Source: Cordilura impudica
Lineage: Eukaryota > Arthropoda > Insecta > Diptera > Scathophagidae
DNA length: 64,000 nucleotides
Reading direction: 5' to 3'
Assembly: GCA_963682025.1 (NCBI GenBank)
Contig: OY821519.1
Span: 71,810,525 to 71,874,524 of the forward strand
The position numbers were made by a program, and so were the translations under genes. Below the pieces are notes generated by a model that saw only the letters and a program-made list of their open reading frames with translations, ran no database searches and was not told the DNA's origin. Below are positions 23,716 through 34,259 of the stretch, in pieces. How positions within the stretch are numbered: the first letter of the stretch is position 1; each line of letters starts with the position of its first letter.

Positions 23716-24045
23716 ATGACAACAAAATCAGAATGTGATTTCATTGCAAAATATGTTATTGAAAATGAGATTTTAACACGGCAAAGAAAAATTGGTAAAG
23801 GCTATAATTCTAGTTTTGTTTTGGTGACATATTTCATATCAATAATATTATTTGAATTAAAATTTATTGGTATGTCTAAAATAATTCTAAAATATAATAT
23901 TCTGGACTTATTTTCTGATATTAATCCGTGGGGTACTCTTGATTTCAAATTAACTTTTGAAAATCTATTAATATTTTCTTCATCAGGTTTCTTTTTTAAA
24001 TCAATCAGTTTCCTGATATTACCGATACTGAAACCAGTGGTTTAA
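23716..24045 (+). CDS. unrecognised 109-codon ORF overlapping an inverted repeat
   Basis: The product is hydrophobic toward the C-terminus, with Phe/Ile-rich segments that could be membrane-spanning. No family is recognised. About 115 bp of it (23885-24000, from TAATATTCTGGACTTATTTT to TTTTCTTCATCAGG) is repeated in inverse orientation at 25566-25685. That suggests it is part of a repeat rather than a host gene. Confidence 0.2.
   Translation: MTTKSECDFIAKYVIENEILTRQRKIGKGYNSSFVLVTYFISIILFELKFIGMSKIILKYNILDLFSDINPWGTLDFKLTFENLLIFSSSGFFFKSISFLILPILKPVV
23885..24000. repeat. left arm of an inverted repeat (partner 25566-25685)
   Basis: TAATATTCTGGACTTATTTT and TTTTCTTCATCAGG here correspond in reverse complement to CCTGATGAAGAAAA and AAAATAAGTCCAGAATATTA at 25566-25685. 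The enclosed 1.6 kb includes a coding remnant and a Helitron, so the arms may be the ends of an older element. Confidence 0.7.
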
Positions 24046-24059
24046 TAGAAGTGGCTGAT

Positions 24060-24469
24060 TGTATTGCTATTCAATTTTCTAGTTCGATTCTAATAAAGCG
24101 AAAAAAGCAGCTTTATATGATATACAATTATTGAAGAAGTTAGAAAATTAGAAAAATATTAACAAAAATATTGCCGACAAAGCCATTTCAAAAATAATAA
24201 ATCATCCTTATTATCTAAGTGAGGAATGTGTTGGCTTTCGCTTATTTGAGGAAAGAATGATAATGATAAAACAAAAGACAAGCTGGTGGCAAAAATGTGT
24301 TAATAACACTGCTGAAAATTATGATGAAGATGAAGATGTACCCAAAAAACTAGTACTTAAGAAGGAAAATTTAAGCAATTTTATATCCAGAGATTATTCT
24401 GAAATTATAGAAGGTTTATTCTCAAAAAATACAAAAAATGTTTCAAAGAGATTTGACATTCCAATGTAA
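24060..24469 (+). pseudogene. unidentified coding remnant
   Basis: The frame reads DKAISKIINHPYYLSEEC, then GFRLFEERMIMIKQKTSWWQ, KCVNNTAENYDEDEDVPKK and SRDYSEIIEGLFSKNTK, ending at 24469. Amino-acid composition is protein-like: charged, with Trp pairs and an acidic linker. Upstream frames are broken. I do not recognise the family. The location between inverted arms at 23885 and 25566 suggests a transposon protein. Confidence 0.35.
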
Positions 24470-24890
24470 TTTAAAAAAACGGCCGAAAACTTGGAAAGGA
24501 AAAAAATAGTGTCTAAAACTTAAATGTCGTTAATGATACTGCAGAAAAAGTCATAAAGTTGATTAAAGAATACCATGGCATAATTACAAAAGATGAGTAG
24601 CAGAAACAACATTTAATGAAAGTAACTATCTATTTTTTACGTCTCTGTTAATTTTAGTTTTTGTTAAAGATTTTTTTTTTTAATTTAACAGGACGTACAA
24701 AAAAAAGGCAACAGTATTAAAAAAAAATGCAAATTTACAATCTCTACAAAAAAGATTACGATTTATAAGATTATTTTTTTAAAAACTAATTAATTTATTT
24801 CTGAAATCAAAAATTTTTAAAATTTTTCATATACAATTTGCGTGTCTCTAAATGTGTCCTAATTTTAATTTTTTTTTCAGAATTATTATA

Positions 24891-25266
24891 TCTATAATAT
24901 CAATAGGCTAGGCGATTGCTTGTAACCGATGTTTTGTTCTACCGTTTTATCCCGATTTTGACCACACGTATATTATATGAAAGGTATTTCTTTTTAGACG
25001 TTTTGCAGATTTTTAGATTTTTAAATTTTCCCCTTTATTTTGAGTAAATTGCATCAAAAATTGCAACGAACACATACATAAAATTATACAATGATATGTG
25101 TGTGTTTATTAAACTTGTTAATGTGTTTGTAATAAAAATGAGTTTGTTTTTTGTGTTGATTTGTGAATTGGCTATAATTGATTAGCATACTTTTAGGGCC
25201 TTTATTTAATGAAAAATAAAATATCGTAGAATTTGCGCTCGAATTTCAAGGGCTGGCATCTGCTAG
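24891..25266 (+). mobile_element. non-autonomous Helitron, complete copy
   Basis: Starts TCTATAATATCAATAGGC after an A and ends GGCATCTGCTAG before a T, the canonical TC...CTRR with A/T flanks. The 3' stem-loop is degraded here (GCTCGAATTTCAAGG). It is about 376 bp, encodes nothing, and is one of five family members in the window. Confidence 0.85.
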
Positions 25267-26580
25267 TTCAAATATATGTTATCGAGGGCTTATATTCAAG
25301 AAGTGCTACAGCAATATTAATTTTTGCTTCCAAACTAATTCTGATATAACTTTCAAATATAATATTAATTACGACTATTTCTTAATAGAGATTGTAGCAA
25401 ATCGATCGACAAATTCTTTCAGATCTTATTTATAAATTGGTTTGACACGCTCTCTTAAAAATAATTATTGATGCAGTTAACACTTTTTGATACAAATATA
25501 CAAATTTGTTTTTACTGCATTAAATATAAAAACTAATTAATCTACATATTTTCATATTTTTATGTACAAAAAAATCCTGATGAAGAAAATATTTATAGAT
25601 TTTCATAAACAGTCAATTTGACATCAGGAGTACCCCATGGGTTAATTTCAGAAAATAAGTCCAGAATATTATTTTTTAGCATTATTCAAATATTATTAAC
25701 AAGTTTAATTGAAATCCTTCCACAAATATGTATATATTATGTCGATGTTATGTTTCAAAAAATATAAATCTCCTTAAATTTGACTTTTGACCTTAAAGAG
25801 GGACAGTTTATAGTGTTTCAATGGAACCTTAATTTACAAGATTGAAAACTGAAATCCAGTGTTATAATATTTTGGTAAAAGATATTTGAAATATGACAAC
25901 ACCAAAAAGATGTAACCTAAAAGTTGAAAAAGTATGAAAAATCACATTTTTCTTCAAATCCGCTGAAATAAAAACGCTGCCCTCGCCAAATTAAGAACAG
26001 GATACCTATAATGTTAGGCATTTTTAATCACATATATCTTGTTAATAAGACCAATCGTTGATTTTGGTAAATTTCTTGATCGAAATTTTTGAAAAAGTAA
26101 AACTGGAGATTTTGAAATAGTGCTTAAAAATACATACGGTTTTGCCATTAATTTAGAACGGCATAACAATAGACGAGATGCAAAGTACTATACATAAGAT
26201 TATTTTGGGATCAGGAGAATGTTGTAAATTATTTCGATGTCTTTAAAAATGTGAGCTCGATTTTCTTAATGAGTGCAGTGCATTTATTGCCTGGCTGTTT
26301 TTCAACCGATAATAGATTTTGTTGTTTTTATGGTTTATTAATTAATATAATTGAAACGAAATTATTAATATCAAAATTTTTTTGAAAAATTATTTTTTTG
26401 ATAATTTTTACATATAAATGCATATTTGAACTTTAAACTCAATGCGCGTCCAGAAAGCATTGTCCGATTTGGCTCAAAGTTTGCACACTAAAGTTTTAGG
26501 TTCAGTGTCACAATAATCTGACCCCCACAACTTAAAATTTGGCCAAAAATCTTTTTTCATACAAACCGCTCCCACCCTAA
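25267..26580. other. no gene seen; right inverted arm at 25566-25685
   Basis: AT-rich sequence. Apart from the arm that pairs with 23885-24000, no repeat or coding sequence was recognised. Confidence 0.4.
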
Positions 26581-27253
26581 TGTACACTGGCTAGCAAAAG
26601 TATCCGTAAAGTTGAAGAAGAAAATGTTATTAATAAAAAATTGTAATAAAATATTTTGAATTACGAAATTTTTACCATTGACACATTGGGAATTTAACAT
26701 TTTTTCAAAGAAACTTACGGAACTTTTGTACTTATATATTTTTCTTTACAACGCAAAAAACGCGGAGAAAGTATTAGTACGCTTACAATTAGGGCAAGCC
26801 TACGTATTTTGCAATGACGTACAGGTCCGTTACATCGAATTTATTTTAGTACAAGACAAAACTTTCTGTACTGAGTTAATTTAATTTAATTATATATCTT
26901 TTGGGAACTATATTTTGAGATGAGTATCAAAATTAAAGATATCCTAGACCTTCGAAATCATAGTAAATTTTTTCGTAGAATAGCTTGGCTTTTTAGCTGA
27001 AACATCTTCTCAGTGCAGTTTATCGTTTAAAATTGTCTAAGGGCAAAAAACGAACAATTTTGGCGTCAGTAAAACAGAATCCCAGAACTAATGCTTTCCA
27101 AATTAGTTCTAAAATCAAAAAATCTTTCGGCAAAGACATCCATGACGACACAACTCACGAAATATTAAAAAATTTGGGGTTGGATAATACATAGAAAGCC
27201 AATCATTTTCGATAAAAAAAAATAAGTTTGGATTCTGAAAATGAGTATAAGTA

Positions 27254-28868
27254 CGTTTCATAATTATGGGACACTTGCATTTTGTGCAATATTTTGGCTA
27301 TAAATACTTGTAGAGGACTCACAGTTTTACTCGATAATCTTAGTGATAAAAGACACAGTTTCCAAAAAATATAAATTCCATTTAAACAAAAGGAAAAAAA
27401 TATATAACAAGTATGCCTTCAGCGTTTCAGAACTATAAGAAATATCCTTTCTAAAGGAACTTTTTGATTAGCTTTTGCAATGCAAAATTATCGTTTTTCA
27501 TCGAGTTCGCCAATGATTTTAGTAAGAAAATCATGCAGTGCTAATTGCAGCTATCAACTCCTCAACAGTGGCATATTATGGCGATTATACTCGTACATAA
27601 AGTTTTCTTACTAGGACTCAACAAATATTTTCAATCAAATTTCAATCCTGGACAGTGTTCGGTTGAAAAAAGAAGTGGCCAGTATTTCTTTTTTCAACCG
27701 GACACTCCAAAAGGTAGCGCTGCGATTCCATGCTAATATGAATTCGAGTATTGTCTTGTGGAAAAACGTAAGGCTTTTCCCTATTTTCTTCAAGGAATGG
27801 CAAAGACTATTTTCGAGAACCGTAATGTACCCGCTGCTGTTCATACGCGACGTTGTAAACTGAATATCGAGGGTCCTAGTTGATGCAAATACATCCCACA
27901 CCATCACTGAGCCGGCACCAAAATTTCGCTTGGAAAATGTTCGGGGTTCTTTGCGAAGATCTCGCCAATCTATAATATTAATAGGCCAGGCGATTTCTTG
28001 TGACCGATTTTAAACCTTCAATTACCAACCGATTTTGACAAACGGAGTATCATTTGATAGGTATTTTTTTTAAGGTATCCACTATGTTTTCAGATTTGAC
28101 CATTTGGAATATTTTTTTTAGAGTACTACTGACATAAAAGTTACTACTAACATAAACACATATATAAGCTTCAAATAAAAAACTATACAATGCTGTGTGT
28201 GTGTGTGGTAATTTAATTTGTGTTGATCTGTGAATTGGCTGAAATTGATTAGTATACATTTAGGCTCTTATAAAATTATTTATTAACAAACCCAGTTATA
28301 TATCTCTGAGTGTTCATCAAATATTTGTAATTGAATGAAAAAGGTAAATTTTCCTAAAATTTGCACTCGAATTTCGATGGCTGGGCTCTGCTAGTATGAA
28401 ATAAAATATCAGGACCGTCCAGATTCTACTTTTTTTCATCTGAAAATATAACCGTTGACCGAAGTAAAAGTATGCATAATGTGTTTTCAATTTTGGTACA
28501 ATACCGCACCGTATCCCATTTATTTATTGGTTATGTTTTCTTCCACGAATTCCAGGCATGCAAGCTTACTCCGAGGAACAAGATGAGATGTTCTCACCAT
28601 TTTTGATTGCCTTTTTTAATGGCATCCCTGTAGAGGGTGCTAAATTGTAGTTGTGTAGACTTTATTTCCCACCAATAATCTCAAATGGCTACGGCAAGTC
28701 TTCGAATTTGATGCATTTTTTTAAATAATCCTTTTTACACACTATCATGTATTGTAGGATTGTATGCCAAATTTTGCCCTTTGCCTTCATCCGATAGCCC
28801 AGTTCCACATGACATTGTCACTTTTATAAAATAGTATTTTTTGACTAGTGTCTTTTAATTATGAAACG
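27254..28868 (-). pseudogene. Tc1-like element copy 2, split by a Helitron
   Basis: The ends CGTTTCATAATTATGGGACAC (left, about 27255) and AGTGTCTTTTAATTATGAAACG (right, about 28847) are inverted copies. On the minus strand, VIFSDEKK, then an in-frame TAG, then NLDGPD is read from about 28480 to 28420. Beyond a Helitron the frame continues as YW.DLRKEPRTFSKRNFGAG, SVMVWDVFASTRTLDIQF and SRMNSSGYITVLENS. This is the Tc1 catalytic domain, with the first Asp in FSDEKK. Frameshifts follow near the second Asp region. The copy lies inside Tc1-like copy 1, is inverted to it, and belongs to another subfamily (different ends). Confidence 0.75.
27969..28394 (+). mobile_element. non-autonomous Helitron inside Tc1 copy 2
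   Basis: Starts TCTATAATATTAATAGGCC after AA and ends CTGGGCTCTGCTAG before T. A (GT)n run lies near 28195. It interrupts the Tc1 reading between LDGPD and DLRKEP, which independently confirms both ends. Length is 426 bp. Confidence 0.88.
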
Positions 28869-29319
28869 ATACAACAGTAGAAAAAAAAATAGACAACAAA
28901 AACTTAACGGTTCTTATCATGCAATACAACATTACAAGTAACGATATTTTCAACACATCAAAATTAGTGGAATATTGGAAAACTTTACTGTGGGCTTTGA
29001 ATTTTTGTTTCTCGCAAAATCTATCTTTATTAAAGTGCCTTACAAATATGAAACGTACAGTATAAACAAAGTTTCAGAATTTTGCCAACATTTTTTATTT
29101 TCGGCCTTAAAAGAAAAAAAGTCAGTTTGTCGGAAAAGTAGAACTGCTTTGAATAAAGAAACTTTTTAAGCACGGTGGAGTTGGCATTATCGTTTGGGGA
29201 TGTATGCAGGCAACAGGTATGGCTCTAACTGGCCATTGTACTTGTAATATATAGAAACTGGATGTAAAGTAGCTTGAAAACCTTGTGAAGCGTCCTGAAG
29301 AAAAAAAGATGCAAAAATC

Positions 29320-29960
29320 ACATATTGCAATCTACACATGTTCTCCAAGCGATGATTTTTTTGCATTCAAAAATGTTGCTTGTTCCTTTGGGATAAACGA
29401 GTGAGGCAAAAGTGTCAATAATTTTTTGCAAAGTGAATCCAAAAAATTTTCAACCTGCTTTACCATTGTTTCCAATGAGTCTCCATCCATACATATCTCT
29501 TAGTTTTTTATTTTCACACGATTCTCAAACATAGAAACAGAATCTTTATAGCCTGGCATGCATCTGATGACGTCATCATGTTTACAAAAGATTTTAACTG
29601 TTTCCACAACTTTCGATGATAAAACATTTCTTGGTTTGTTGTTGGGACTACTCAGTATACCTTTCCTCAACTATTTTTTTTAACTTCCGAGCCACAAGGT
29701 CGGAAATTTCAAACTCCTTTTCCATTTTCTGCAATGCCTTTGGTAAAAGGGTTAGGAATTATATTTTTCGCTATTCTTTTGAGTGGATTTGAATTTTTAC
29801 TTTAATTGCTGAAATATTTCCGACTCTGGACAAACATGAGAAACTGTAGGAGCAGTTGTTGGATCTGGAAAAAGCTTTTATTAATAGAGTACCTACTTAA
29901 CCATTAAAATTTTTGGATTCTGTGACTTTTTTTGATACGTTTTTTCTTTTTCATACGGAA
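29320..29960 (-). pseudogene. TE-protein-like coding remnant
   Basis: One minus-strand frame (about 29330-29620) reads VVETVKIFCKHDDVIRCMPG, then YKDSVSMFENRVK and, after a stop, SLETMVKQVENFLDSLCKK. The phrase F..HDDV.R.MPG.KD.V resembles a recurring motif in large unclassified transposon proteins of insects and cnidarians. Upstream, to about 29960, frames are broken, though ISDLVARKLKK is visible. I cannot name the family with confidence. Confidence 0.35.
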
Positions 29961-30654
29961 AGCTTCCACATTACTGAAATTTAATATATAGCAAAAGTAA
30001 ACATTAAACAAAAATTAAAAAACATATAATTAAATTTTACATAAAATTTTACGCGAATTAAGTAATAACAGCTCGCCAAAAATGTATCACGAAATGCAAA
30101 CAAGACTATCAGCATCTTCCTTTAAGTTTTAAACCTTAGAAAATATAAAATAGATGGACGTATTAAATGTTTTTTTACAATTTTTGCTAAAAAACATTAT
30201 TTGATATTAAAAAAATAATAAAAAAAAAAAAATAATAAAAAAATATTAAACAATTTTTATGAATAATTTCGCATTTTGATCAATAACTTTGGAACTAACA
30301 AAAGCTGATAGGAGACTATCAGGATCAACATATATTTTTTTTAGAATTTTAAAAATTTAATTTTTTGTGATATAGCTTCCCAAATTTTAAATCGTGTGAT
30401 AGTGACCTTTGACCTTTCGAAAAAAATCGCTTAATTTAGTTTTAAAGCTATTCTCCATACCTCTTAAATGAGGCCAATTTCGACCTTCTGCGTTTGAAAC
30501 TTTTGAAGATATAAACAATAATGGCAGACCATTTATGTGTGTTTTTCTACTTTTCGAAGCGCCATATTTCGGGAACCACAGAAGCTAGACACCCAAAATT
30601 TTTAAATTTATATTAGCTTAGTACTGTAGAACATTCATGCTAATTTTTGTACAA

Positions 30655-31335
30655 TTCAAAAAGTGCGCTTTAAACTTAAGTGTGACCACTTTCAAATTTT
30701 ATTTAAAGTGCCTCAGTTTAAAGGTTCTTAAGCGGAGCACAAAAAAATTAATTTTGTAAAAGTGCTAATTTTAACTTTTTAAAATGTTTACTCTTAAGTT
30801 AAAGGTTAAAATTTTTGTTTTTAATGTAAAATTCTTAAATTTAAAAATGTTTACTTTATTTTATAATGACAAACTTTATATTTTAAAGTAAAATATATTA
30901 TTTATAAAGTAATAACTTTTAAAATTGTATTAAAAGTGAATCCATTTTTCTTTAAATTTTTAAACTTTCAAAAATTAAATTAAAACATTTATTGTGAAAG
31001 TGTTAACTCTAAAATGTAAAGTGTTCAATTTGCAGAAAAGTGTTAACGTTTATATTTAAAGTGTTCACTTTATAAATCAAAGTGTAACTTTTTAATTTAG
31101 AGTGTTCACTTTAATATTGAAAGTTTTAGTTTTGATTAACTTTAATTTTAAAGTTTTCACTTTGATATATAAAGTGTCAGTTTATTATTAAAAGTGTTCA
31201 CTTTGACATTTAAGTCAAAGTGCCTTTGTTGGAACTAAGCGTGAACACAGTAAAACGCAACGTAAAAATTTTTTTTTTCAAAGTGTTTAAGTTTATTTTG
31301 AGAGTTCGACTTTTAATTGTACCGTTAAAATAAAA
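30655..31335. repeat. left subterminal AAAGTG/CACTTT array
   Basis: At least twelve AAAGTG and five CACTTT occurrences, often paired as AAAGTGTTCACTTT, spaced about 20-60 bp, are seen between AAAAAGTGCGCTTTAAAC and CAAAGTGTTTAAGTTT. The array ends about 40 bp before the start codon of the gene. Confidence 0.8.
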
Positions 31336-31373
31336 GCATTTGTGTGATTTTTTTAGTGTGAAAAAGGTAAAAA

Positions 31374-33445
31374 ATGATCAGTCAGGGTAAAATTATACAA
31401 GAAAGTGACTTGGTGCGAATTCTTGGCAACGATATCCAAATTAATGAGGATGGTGCTTTAACGTATACGTGTGTTGTTGAAAAATCTACCAACGACAGTT
31501 TAAGTGAGGAAGATACGGATCTCCTTAATCTGCTGAAGGAGTTTGATCTTGAAACACTTTTTGTTGACCTAAAAAGTAAGTAGAAATACTTAGGCAATAT
31601 TAACACTTATGCAATATTATTAATGTTGCTTAGAAGCTGGAATAACTTTTCGAAGCTTAACATTTTTGTCAAAAGAAGACATTGCGGAAGCAATACGAAA
31701 TATTGGTCTTCGAGCGGAGTTTACAGAAAAGTTGTTTTTCTGGCGCAAGTCAAAGGTAAATATAATATTAATTTTGAAGCTTCTTTGCGATGTTACGCAC
31801 GTATATAGATACAGTTCCCATCACCATATTACTACGTTTATAATTTAGCAAGCTGCCTTTTTCAGATTAGAATAGAAGACGAAACGCTAGAAAAAAGCCG
31901 TCACAACGATTCACCTTGTTCTTCAAATAATTCAATAAGAAGCGCATTTGGATCACAGGTAAGAATATATAGTACAAAGTTTTGTATTAAATTTAATGGT
32001 AGACTGCATTGCAGCCCCTTTCAACATTTTTAAAGAATCACTCAAAGGAAAAGCTTAGACCGGAACACTTTGTTAGTATTGTGGAAGAAATAATTGGTTT
32101 ATTTCCCAAAGAAAAAGAGTCCCAGTTATTATTAAAAACGATATATAAAGAGAACATATTATAAACTGATTTCTTTCAGGATTATTACTACATTCCTCGT
32201 CAAAGAAAAAAAACCCATCAGGCAAGCTCTATTCCAAGTATTTTAACTTAAAGACAAAGATTAGAAAGAGTGGTCCATCTGCGGAAAGTTCTCTTTCGAG
32301 TGAAGTACGTGAGCCATTAGTGGAAGAAAATTTTGAAGTTGATGAAACGCTGTCATTATGTTTCAATCATTTGATGAGACTTTCAAAGTACATTTCGTTC
32401 TAGGCCTTGTAGTGGGAGATAATTTAGGTGTAAATAGTATTTTGGGTTTTGTGCAATCTTTTAATGCCAAGCGTTACTGTCCAGCATGTAGAACTACTAA
32501 AGATTATTAGCATTATTAACAACAGAAAATAATTTTTCAGTTTGGAGATATTAAAATGGAAATATTTCGCAGCCTCTCCTTATGGACCGACTTCAATCAT
32601 ACAACTTAAAAATGACAGCTAGTGAGATTTTGTGCTTTACAAATTTTCTTCCACTTATGATAGGCGATTTAATTTCACCGGATGTGAAGCATTGGAAACT
32701 ATTGGTGTTGCTAATAGAAATAGTAGAATTATTATTTGATTCTAGTTTTTCTACTTTCGATTTAGATAAGTTGCAAAATTTAATTAAAACACATCATCAA
32801 TTGTATATTCTACTTTACGGTGATATGAAACCTAAGCACCATTTTTTGGTGCACTACCCCCGCGCAATTGAGAAATGTGGTCCTCTTAAATTTGTCTGGG
32901 CGATGCGTTTCGAGGCAAAACATAAAGATGCAAAAATATATTTTAATAATATAACATCTCGATTAAATCCTGCTTATACAGCGGCTATGAAAAGTTCTTT
33001 TTGTTTTTCAAATTTTTTACAAAAGTATAAAAATGGGTTTCCGCATCCTTTCAACACTGAAACATATATTACAAAAGACTTAACAAAAGAAGACAATTTT
33101 CCTCTAATATTGAACTTTGAAAATATTAACTATCAATCTGTTTGTGTTTAGACTATAATACATTATAAAGGAATCGAGTATAAACAAAATTATTTTTTAG
33201 CTTTACTGAATGAAACAAATTGTTGTATCTATAAAATCAAACTTTTTATTTACGAAAATGAAATTATTTACGTTCTATGTTATCCTATTGAAATTATTAA
33301 ATTTGATGTACATTTTCAATCTTACGAGACTGGTATAAAACAAAATTATTTAAAACTGATTAACATTTCACATTTCACAAGCCTGCCTATGAATTTACAT
33401 CAAATTAAAAATGGAAAGACATATGCAAGATTAAAAAAGATATAA
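31374..33445 (+). pseudogene. spliced CACTA-like/TE-derived protein gene with SAM-like N-terminus
   Basis: Exon 1 is 31374-31575 (ATG, acidic sequence, donor GTAAGT). Exon 2 is 31634-31755, encoding AGITFRSLTFLSKEDIAEAI then NIGLRAEFTEKLFFWR, a SAM-like helical domain. Exon 3 is 31866-31958 and exon 4 starts at 32015. Phases agree across introns 1-3 (58, 110 and 56 bp, GT...AG). Later blocks are KNPSGKLYSKYFNLK (about 32200-32265) and VVGDNLGVNSILGFVQSFN..YCPACR (about 32400-32500). At 32582-33151 come KMTASEILCFTNFLPLMIGD, KPKHHFLVHYPRAIEKCGPL and VWAMRFEAKHKD, a pattern shared with the DUF4218/TNP2 region of CACTA proteins. An in-frame TAG (33149-33151) is followed by 97 more open codons to TAA at 33443, so the gene is broken or read through. 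Frames between exon 4 and 32582 are also disturbed. Confidence 0.65.
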
Positions 33446-33594
33446 TAATGAAAGATAACATAATGATTGATTTTATAAATTCTTATTTTATCTAATGAGT
33501 TATAAATAAGTTATTTTATAAATGTAAAAAAATTTTTAATTTAAATTTGTTTGAATAAAAAAAAAATGTGGATTAAAAACAATTAAAATAATGT

Positions 33595-33880
33595 GTTTTC
33601 TTTAAAGTTTATTGAGAACACTTTTAAATTGCATTTGAAACATTTTTAAATTGGGTTAAAAGTGTGAACTTTAAAATCAAAAGTGTTGTATTCGAAAATG
33701 CGCATATTAAAATGTAAAGTTTTCACTTTAATATTCAAAGTGTTAAGATTAATAATTTACATTTTAAAGTGTAAACTTTAAAATTAAATATTTTTCAATA
33801 CGGCTGGTTTTCATGCATGAAAATTTTTAGTTTTAAAGCCCCTTGTACTGGATTTAAAGTGAGTTTAAAGTGTTTCTTTT
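33595..33880. repeat. right subterminal AAAGTG/CACTTT array
   Basis: The same motif types as the left array (AAAAGTGTGAACTTT, AAAGTTTTCACTTT, TTTAAAGTGAGTTTAAAGTG) follow the gene's 3' end, fewer in number. Confidence 0.75.
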
Positions 33881-34259
33881 CTGACTACGTCGAAAATGAA
33901 TCGATACTGATCATATTTGGCAAGGTTAAATATTTTCTGTAGAAACAACAACATCTGTGCATTATTTTTGTTTTTTGATAGATTTAAGTGAAGATCCGGA
34001 ATCAGCTTCATATGGAGGTTATAATCAAGAATTGTGCTATAGGCTTTATTTTTTAGACTACTGATAAATGGATGTAATAAACATACGCAAACCCACTTTG
34101 ACCGAGATTTATATGATAATTTGGGTATTATGCCAATTCAAGTCGATCTCATAGGGGTCATTTGTCTGGAGACTAGGTCTGAACATGAGCCAATTTCCAC
34201 CAATTTCAATACCGTTCATTCTGTGGCCAATACTAATGGAATTTAGTATATATATTCAT
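33881..34259 (+). mobile_element. DINE/INE-like copy, left part
   Basis: Begins inside the family body (GACTACGTCGAAAATG) and runs to ATATATATTCATT, where a foldback element is inserted. The remainder is at 36626-36775 and 40257-40300. Confidence 0.75.

Larger units (their letters stand above)
26583..29300 (+). pseudogene. Tc1-like element copy 1, split by copy 2
   Basis: The left end is CACTGGCTAGCAAAAGTATC at about 26584, typical of Tc1-family termini. The frame near 27025-27200 reads KGKKRTILASVKQNPRTNAF and SSKIKKSFGKDIHDDTTHEI, the helix-turn-helix region of a Tc1 transposase. Coding sequence resumes after the nested insertion: VCRKSRTALNKETF at about 29125-29169, then KHGGVGIIVWGCMQATG, corresponding to the family motif VKHGGGSVMVWGCM. 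Stops and frameshifts are frequent and the right inverted end was not found. This is a dead copy. Confidence 0.65.
30655..33880 (+). mobile_element. CACTA/EnSpm-like element with dense subterminal repeats (tentative)
   Basis: A spliced gene (31374-33445) is flanked by arrays of AAAGTG/CACTTT motifs in both orientations, at 30655-31335 and 33595-33880. Many short motifs in both orientations near the ends, around a gene whose C-terminal half resembles the DUF4218/TNP2-type region, is the design known from CACTA elements. The right edge abuts a DINE-like body at 33881. The exact ends and the target duplication are unresolved. Confidence 0.5.
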
